Notes under the pieces: generated by a model
Databases searched by the model: none
Seen by the model: the letters and a program-made list of their open reading frames with translations, nothing else
What the model was told of the DNA's origin: nothing
Made by a program: the position numbers and the translations under genes
Shown here: one piece after another, positions 6,425-9,254 of the stretch
Layout of the letters: each line of letters starts with the position of its first letter
Numbering within the stretch: position 1 is the first letter of the stretch
Assembly (NCBI GenBank): GCA_025455895.1
Contig: JALOLQ010000039.1
Coordinates: 1-9,254, forward strand
DNA length: 9,254 nt
Source: Solirubrobacteraceae bacterium
GTDB lineage: Bacteria; Actinomycetota; Thermoleophilia; Solirubrobacterales; Solirubrobacteraceae
Reading direction: 5' to 3'

Positions 6425-7218
6425 GCCGCCACCGCCTCGAGCGCGGGCTCGAGCTCGTCCAGCGCGCCCTCGCGCCCGGCCTCGGCCAGCCAGGCGAACG
6501 TCTCGACGTTGCCCTTCGGCCCCGGGAGCCCGGAGGGGGCGAAGCCGAGCACCGCCGCGCCGCACGCCTCGCGCGCGAAGGCCGCGACGCCGGCGACCGC
6601 CTCGCGGCGCAGCGCCGGGTCGCGCACCACGCCGCCCTTCCCGACGCGCTCACGGCCGACCTCGAACTGCGGCTTGACCATCACGAGCGCGTCCCAGCGC
6701 GGCGCGCAGCAGGCGAGCACGGCGGGCAGGACCTTCGTGAGCGAGATGAACGAGACGTCGGCGACCACGAGGTCGGGAGCGTACGGCAGGTCGGCCGGCG
6801 TGATCGCGCGGGCGTTCGTGCGTTCGAGCACCGTGACCCGCTCGTCGCCGCGCAGGCGCCAGTCGAGCTCGCCGTAGGCGACGTCGAGCGCGACGACGTG
6901 GGCGGCGCCGCGCTGGAGCAGGCAGTCGGTGAACCCGCCGGTGGAGGCGCCGACGTCCAGGGCGCTCCGGCCGGCGACGTCGAGGCCGAGCGCCCCGAGC
7001 GCGTTGTCGAGCTTCGTCCCGCCGCGCGAGGCGAAGCGCGGCGCCTCGTCGACGGTGAGCTCGACGTCCTCGGCGACGAGCTGGCCGGGCTTCGCGGCCC
7101 GCTCGCCGTGAGCCCCGAGGCGGACCTCGCCGGCCATCACCGAGGCCGCGGCGCGGGCGCGGGACGGGAAGACGCCGCGGCGGGCGAGCAGCGTGTCGAG
7201 GCGGACCTTCGCGGCCAT
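6421..7218 (-). CDS. tlyA: TlyA family 2'-O-ribose rRNA methyltransferase
   Basis: A 265-residue protein with an N-terminal S4 RNA-binding domain (about 4-60, VRLDTLLARRGVFPSRARA) and an FtsJ-like SAM-dependent methyltransferase domain. FASRGGTKL (62-70) joins the two; the SAM-binding loop is ALDVGASTGGFTD (86-98). VVADVSFISL (151-160) and VKPQFEVGR (181-189) follow. The K-D-K-E tetrad is visible as K69, D154, K182 and E239. M. tuberculosis TlyA methylates cytidines in 16S and 23S rRNA, which is required for capreomycin action. I infer rRNA as the substrate here. A GTG at 7230 would add four residues, but it overlaps the putative -10, so the ATG at 7218 is preferred. Its 3' end overlaps nadK by 4 nt. 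The promoter region carries a CRP-like palindrome. Confidence 0.96.
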   Translation of the reverse strand: MAAKVRLDTLLARRGVFPSRARAAASVMAGEVRLGAHGERAAKPGQLVAEDVELTVDEAPRFASRGGTKLDNALGALGLDVAGRSALDVGASTGGFTDCLLQRGAAHVVALDVAYGELDWRLRGDERVTVLERTNARAITPADLPYAPDLVVADVSFISLTKVLPAVLACCAPRWDALVMVKPQFEVGRERVGKGGVVRDPALRREAVAGVAAFAREACGAAVLGFAPSGLPGPKGNVETFAWLAEAGREGALDELEPALEAVAA

Positions 7219-7228
7219 GGCAGGCGCC

Positions 7229-7258
7229 ACCGTAGCCGCGAGAGACCCGTTTCGTCAT
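7229..7258 (-). promoter_or_regulatory. Putative tlyA promoter
   Basis: On the minus strand ATGACG (7258-7253) resembles a -35 (4 of 6 to TTGACA), followed by an 18-nt spacer and TACGGT (7234-7229), a TANNNT -10. Transcription would start near 7222, giving a leader of only about 4 nt before the ATG at 7218. It would drive tlyA-nadK and perhaps recN. Not confirmed by any other sequence evidence. Confidence 0.45.
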
Positions 7259-7282
7259 GTGTGACGCCCCTCACAGACGAAA
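7250..7282. promoter_or_regulatory. CRP/FNR-type operator within a longer inverted repeat, upstream of tlyA
   Basis: TGTGACGCCCCTCACA (7260-7275) is an exact TGTGA-N6-TCACA palindrome, the classical CRP-family pattern. It is flanked by a second perfect inverted repeat, TTTCGTC (7250-7256) and GACGAAA (7276-7282), with a 3-nt asymmetry on the left. The palindrome centre lies about 45 bp upstream of the inferred tlyA start site, directly beside the putative -35. That position would suit an activator or a repressor. As RNA it would form a 12-bp stem with a 3-nt bulge and a C-rich (plus) or G-rich (minus) 6-nt loop. Which of the two it is cannot be told from sequence. Confidence 0.5.
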
Positions 7283-7376
7283 TGGTCCGGCCTGCGTACC
7301 TTGTGCTTCGTCGAGAGCGCGCGACCTGCCCACCAGGACACCGCCGCCGCCCCCGACACCGGACCTTCCCGCAGTG

Positions 7377-7405
7377 ATCACATAGCTGGACCCACATCAC
7401 ATAGC
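7377..7405. repeat. Direct repeat of ATCACATAGC, 19-bp period
   Basis: ATCACATAGC occurs at 7377-7386 and again at 7396-7405, identical over 10 bp. The first copy overlaps the 8-bp palindrome GTGATCAC (7374-7381). Read on the minus strand each copy is GCTATGTGAT, containing the TGTGA half-site also present in the CRP-like palindrome about 100 bp away. A two-site protein-binding element is possible. A 10-bp repeat at this spacing is unlikely, but not impossible, by chance. Confidence 0.5.
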
Positions 7406-7421
7406 AGTTCTCTCCTCCCCT

Positions 7422-7451
7422 GAGACGCCCCGGCTCCCCCCGGGGCGTCTC
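7422..7451 (+). terminator. Strong rho-independent-type terminator hairpin
   Basis: GAGACGCCCCGG (7422-7433) pairs perfectly over 12 bp with CCGGGGCGTCTC (7440-7451) around the loop CTCCCC. On the plus strand it is followed by TCTTTGTG, a short T-rich tract. On the minus strand it is followed by AGGGGAGG, with no T-run. Polarity therefore favours plus-strand termination. It could still end the minus-strand dxs-hydrolase transcript, whose last stop is 105 nt away, since many high-GC terminators lack a U-tract. Confidence 0.7.
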
Positions 7452-7555
7452 TCTTTGTGCGGTGGTTCGCGGCCGGTATCGCCGCCGATGATGTGGAGAA
7501 AGCCTTCGTGGTGGACGGTTTCGCTCCATCGTCGCCCGCGCGGGCCGCTCGAGGC

Positions 7556-8455
7556 TCAGCCCGCCAGCCAGGCGATCAGCTCGTGGGCGCGGTCCACGAC
7601 CCCGCCCCAGCGCAGGAAGCCGTGGGTCATGTCCTCGAAGTCGCGCAGCTCGACCCCCACGCCCGCGTCACGCAGTGCCCCGGCGTAGTGCAGGGCGTCG
7701 TCGCGCAGCGGGTCGTGGCCCGCCACGGCGATCCGCGCCGGCGGCAGGCCGGAGAGGTCCGAGCCGTCGAGCGGGGCGACGGGGCCCGCGCCGCCGGCCA
7801 GGTACGCCGCCCAGCACATCTCCATCGCGGCGCGGGTGAGCATCGGCCCGCCGGCGAACTCGGCGTAGGACGCCGACGCCATCGCCGCGTCGAGCGCCGG
7901 GTAGACGAGCAGCTGCTCGGCGGCCACGCCGGGGGCCGCCAGCGCACCGGCGACCGCCACCTGCGCGCCGGCGCTGTCGCCGCCGACGGCGCTCAGCCCG
8001 GAATCCCAGCCGAAGCGGGCCGTTCCCGCCGAAGCCGCCCAGCGCAGCACCGCGGCCGCGTCCTCGACGGCCGCGGGGTGCGGGTGCTCCGGCGCGAGCC
8101 GGTAGTCGACGCTCACCACGACCCGCCCCGCGACGTTCGCCAGCTCGCGCGCCACGTGGTCGAAGCCCGGCAGATCGCCCATCACCCAGCCGCCGCCGTG
8201 ATGCCAGAGGATCGGCCCGGCGCCGTCGCGCGCGCCGCCGAGCGGCTCGTAGACGCGCACGGGCACCTCCGGCTCGCCGGGCACGAGCACCTCGGTGACG
8301 CGCTCGACCGCCTGCGGCTCCCCGCCCAGCTCGAGCGCGGCCTGCAGGTAGCTCGCGCGCAGCTCGGCGAGATCGGGCGGACCGCCGCCGTCGAGGCCGG
8401 TCGCCGACTCCTCGCGGGCGATCAGCGCGGCGATCTGCGGGTGCAGCGCCGCCAC
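7556..8455 (-). CDS. HSL-family alpha/beta hydrolase (esterase/lipase)
   Basis: A 299-residue cytoplasmic serine hydrolase of the hormone-sensitive-lipase (bacterial family IV) type, expected to cleave carboxylic esters; the natural substrate is not evident. The oxyanion-hole motif HGGGW is at 86-90, followed by DYRLAPEHPHPAAVED (117-132) and the nucleophile elbow GGDSAG (158-163, S161). The acid is in GHDPLRDD (246-253, D248) and the histidine in MTHGF (276-280, H278). The catalytic triad is therefore complete. Length is normal and no signal peptide or membrane segment is seen. The GTG start at 8455 lies 13 nt after the dxs stop, with a weak GGCGG upstream, so it is probably co-transcribed with dxs. 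It separates dxs from tlyA, which are neighbours in many bacteria, so it looks like a later insertion. Codon use matches the neighbours. Confidence 0.93.
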   Translation of the reverse strand: MAALHPQIAALIAREESATGLDGGGPPDLAELRASYLQAALELGGEPQAVERVTEVLVPGEPEVPVRVYEPLGGARDGAGPILWHHGGGWVMGDLPGFDHVARELANVAGRVVVSVDYRLAPEHPHPAAVEDAAAVLRWAASAGTARFGWDSGLSAVGGDSAGAQVAVAGALAAPGVAAEQLLVYPALDAAMASASYAEFAGGPMLTRAAMEMCWAAYLAGGAGPVAPLDGSDLSGLPPARIAVAGHDPLRDDALHYAGALRDAGVGVELRDFEDMTHGFLRWGGVVDRAHELIAWLAG

Positions 8456-8468
8456 CCGCCGGGTCCGC

Positions 8469-9254
8469 CTACGCCTCGGCGGGGATCTCGCCGCCGACGC
8501 CGAGCGCCGCGCTGACCCGCTGGGCGATCGCCTTGCCGGTGAACCCGACCTCGGCGTGCAGCAGCGCGGGCTTGCCGTGCGTCACGTAGCGGTCGGGCAG
8601 CCCGACGCGCAGGATCCGCGTGGTGATGCCGTGGTCGCTGCAGTGCTCGAGCACCGCCGAGCCGAAGCCGCCCTGCAGGACGCCCTCCTCGACCGTGACC
8701 AGCAGGTCGTGCTCGCCGGCGAGCTGGGCGATCAGCGCGGCGTCGAGCGGCTTGGCGAAGCGCGCGTCGGCGACCGTCGGCTCGATCCCGTCGGCGGCGA
8801 GCAGATCCGCGGCCTCGAGCGCCTTCTGCACGCCGGAGCCGTAGCCGAGCAGCGCCACCCGGCGGCCCTCGCGCAGGATCTCCCCCGTGCCGACCTCGAG
8901 CGCCTGCGGCGCGGCGGGCAGCGGCACGCCGACACCCTCGCCGCGCGGGTAGCGCAGGCCCACCGGGCCGTCGATCGCCAGCGCGGTGTGCAGCATGTCC
9001 ACGAGCTGCGCCTCGTCGCGCGGGGCCATGAGCGTCATGTTCGGCAGGCAGCGCAGGTAGGCGATGTCGAACGCGCCGTGGTGGGTCGGGCCGTCGTCGC
9101 CGACGAGGCCGGCGCGGTCCATCGCGAAGACGACGTTCAGGTCCTGAAGCGCGACGTCGTGGACGATCTGGTCGAACGCGCGCTGCAGGAACGTCGAGTA
9201 GATCGCGCAGACCGGCTTGACGCCCTCGAGCGCGAGCCCGGAGGCGAAGAGGAC
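8469..9254 (-). CDS. dxs: 1-deoxy-D-xylulose-5-phosphate synthase, C-terminal part (cut by window edge)
   Basis: The thiamin-diphosphate enzyme that joins pyruvate and glyceraldehyde-3-phosphate in the first step of the MEP isoprenoid pathway. The 261 visible codons run in frame from the right edge to TAG at 8469-8471. They cover most of the pyrimidine-binding domain (VCAIYSTFLQRAFDQIVHDV, then DRAGLVGDDGPTHHGAFD and YLRCLPNMTLMAPRDE) and the C-terminal transketolase domain (VALLGYGSGVQKAL, then VTVEEGVLQGGFGSAVLE). The conserved catalytic Glu of the family's EQHAV motif should lie just outside the window edge. Roughly 370 N-terminal codons are missing because of the window limit, not by truncation of the gene. 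dxs next to tlyA-nadK-recN is an old synteny shared with Firmicutes. The downstream hydrolase follows after 13 nt. Confidence 0.98.
   Translation of the reverse strand, partial: VLFASGLALEGVKPVCAIYSTFLQRAFDQIVHDVALQDLNVVFAMDRAGLVGDDGPTHHGAFDIAYLRCLPNMTLMAPRDEAQLVDMLHTALAIDGPVGLRYPRGEGVGVPLPAAPQALEVGTGEILREGRRVALLGYGSGVQKALEAADLLAADGIEPTVADARFAKPLDAALIAQLAGEHDLLVTVEEGVLQGGFGSAVLEHCSDHGITTRILRVGLPDRYVTHGKPALLHAEVGFTGKAIAQRVSAALGVGGEIPAEA

Larger units (their letters stand above)
7284..7458 (+). ncRNA. Possible plus-strand small RNA ending in an intrinsic terminator
   Basis: A plus-strand terminator-like hairpin (7422-7451) has no plus-strand gene before it: the nearest is msrB, over 5.5 kb away. 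The stretch before it has a distant perfect pairing GGTCCGG (7284-7290) with CCGGACC (7359-7365), a small CCTG/CAGG hairpin (7325-7337), and an apparently unpaired CTCCTCCCC (7412-7420) complementary to a Shine-Dalgarno. The terminator loop CTCCCC is also C-rich. C-rich loops recall the actinobacterial 6C RNA, but I cannot match this to that family, and its first stem is not convincing here. The 5' end is not defined; a TACCTT at 7297-7302 could be a -10, which would give a shorter transcript from about 7309. It could equally be untranscribed spacer. Confidence 0.22.
7219..7555. other. 337-bp intergenic region between hydrolase and tlyA
   Basis: No gene is supported here. From the hydrolase side it holds: a 12-nt self-complementary GCCCGCGCGGGC (7534-7545); the strong hairpin (7422-7451); a C-rich stretch; the ATCACATAGC direct repeats; a 7-bp inverted repeat with arms 68 nt apart (7284-7290 and 7359-7365); the CRP-like palindrome; and the putative tlyA promoter. 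Base composition is less GC-biased than the flanking genes, with several A/T-containing hexamers, which fits regulatory DNA. No tRNA, tmRNA, SRP RNA or RNase P features were found. The 7-bp pair resembles an acceptor stem in length, but neither strand has a T-loop. Confidence 0.7.

Noticed and set aside
6425..6565. 47-residue N-terminal extension of NadK from GTG 6565
   Set aside because: It lies wholly in tlyA in another frame and is Arg/Gly-rich; the ATG at 6424 overlapping the tlyA stop is the normal coupled start.
5651..6877. 408-residue plus-strand open frame
   Set aside because: Antisense to nadK and tlyA, Arg/Asp-rich, no motif.
7284..7365. tRNA gene suggested by the 7-bp acceptor-like pair
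   Set aside because: No T-loop (TTCRANY), no D-arm and no anticodon stem at the right spacing on either strand.
7137..7397. Minus-strand small ORF from ATG 7397 with a Cys-rich start (C-x2-C-x4-C-x5-C) and GGAGG upstream
   Set aside because: After about 25 residues it becomes Arg-rich, runs through the CRP-like site and ends inside tlyA in another frame. The GGAGG is 16 nt from the ATG, too far for good initiation. Kept only as a remote possibility.

Overview
The window is about 75% GC by eye and densely coded, with eight of its nine genes on the minus strand. The order dxs, (hydrolase), tlyA, nadK, recN, steA, mctB/steB, (PNPT glycosyltransferase), pyrG is the conserved Actinomycetota arrangement. 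In Mycobacterium tuberculosis tlyA, nadK, recN, the steA and mctB homologues and pyrG follow one another in this order. The extreme GC content, frequent GTG starts and apparently leaderless genes fit a deep-branching high-GC actinobacterium, for example Thermoleophilia. That placement is an inference from style and synteny, not from a marker gene.

Right to left, in the direction of minus-strand transcription: the 3' part of dxs (isoprenoid precursor synthesis, cut by the right edge) is followed after 13 nt by an HSL-type alpha/beta hydrolase. Next is a 337-bp non-coding stretch (7219-7555). It holds a strong terminator-like hairpin, a 10-bp direct repeat, a distant 7-bp inverted repeat and a CRP-like palindrome just upstream of the tlyA promoter. 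Then come tlyA (2'-O-rRNA methyltransferase), nadK (overlapping tlyA by 4 nt), recN (DNA repair ATPase), steA and mctB/steB (cell-division and envelope membrane proteins).

A single plus-strand gene, msrB (methionine-R-sulfoxide reductase), lies convergent to mctB/steB and divergent from a compact MraY/WecA-like membrane transferase. That transferase overlaps the start of pyrG (CTP synthase, cut by the left edge) by 8 nt.

Functionally this is mostly a housekeeping locus: rRNA modification, NADP and CTP supply, isoprenoid precursors, recombination repair and cell-envelope/division factors. No mobile element, CRISPR array, tRNA or rRNA gene was seen. The least explained part is the 7219-7555 intergenic region, where a plus-strand small RNA is possible. 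Several minus-strand genes share a TAGRYT-type -10 element close to the start codon, suggesting leaderless or near-leaderless transcription.
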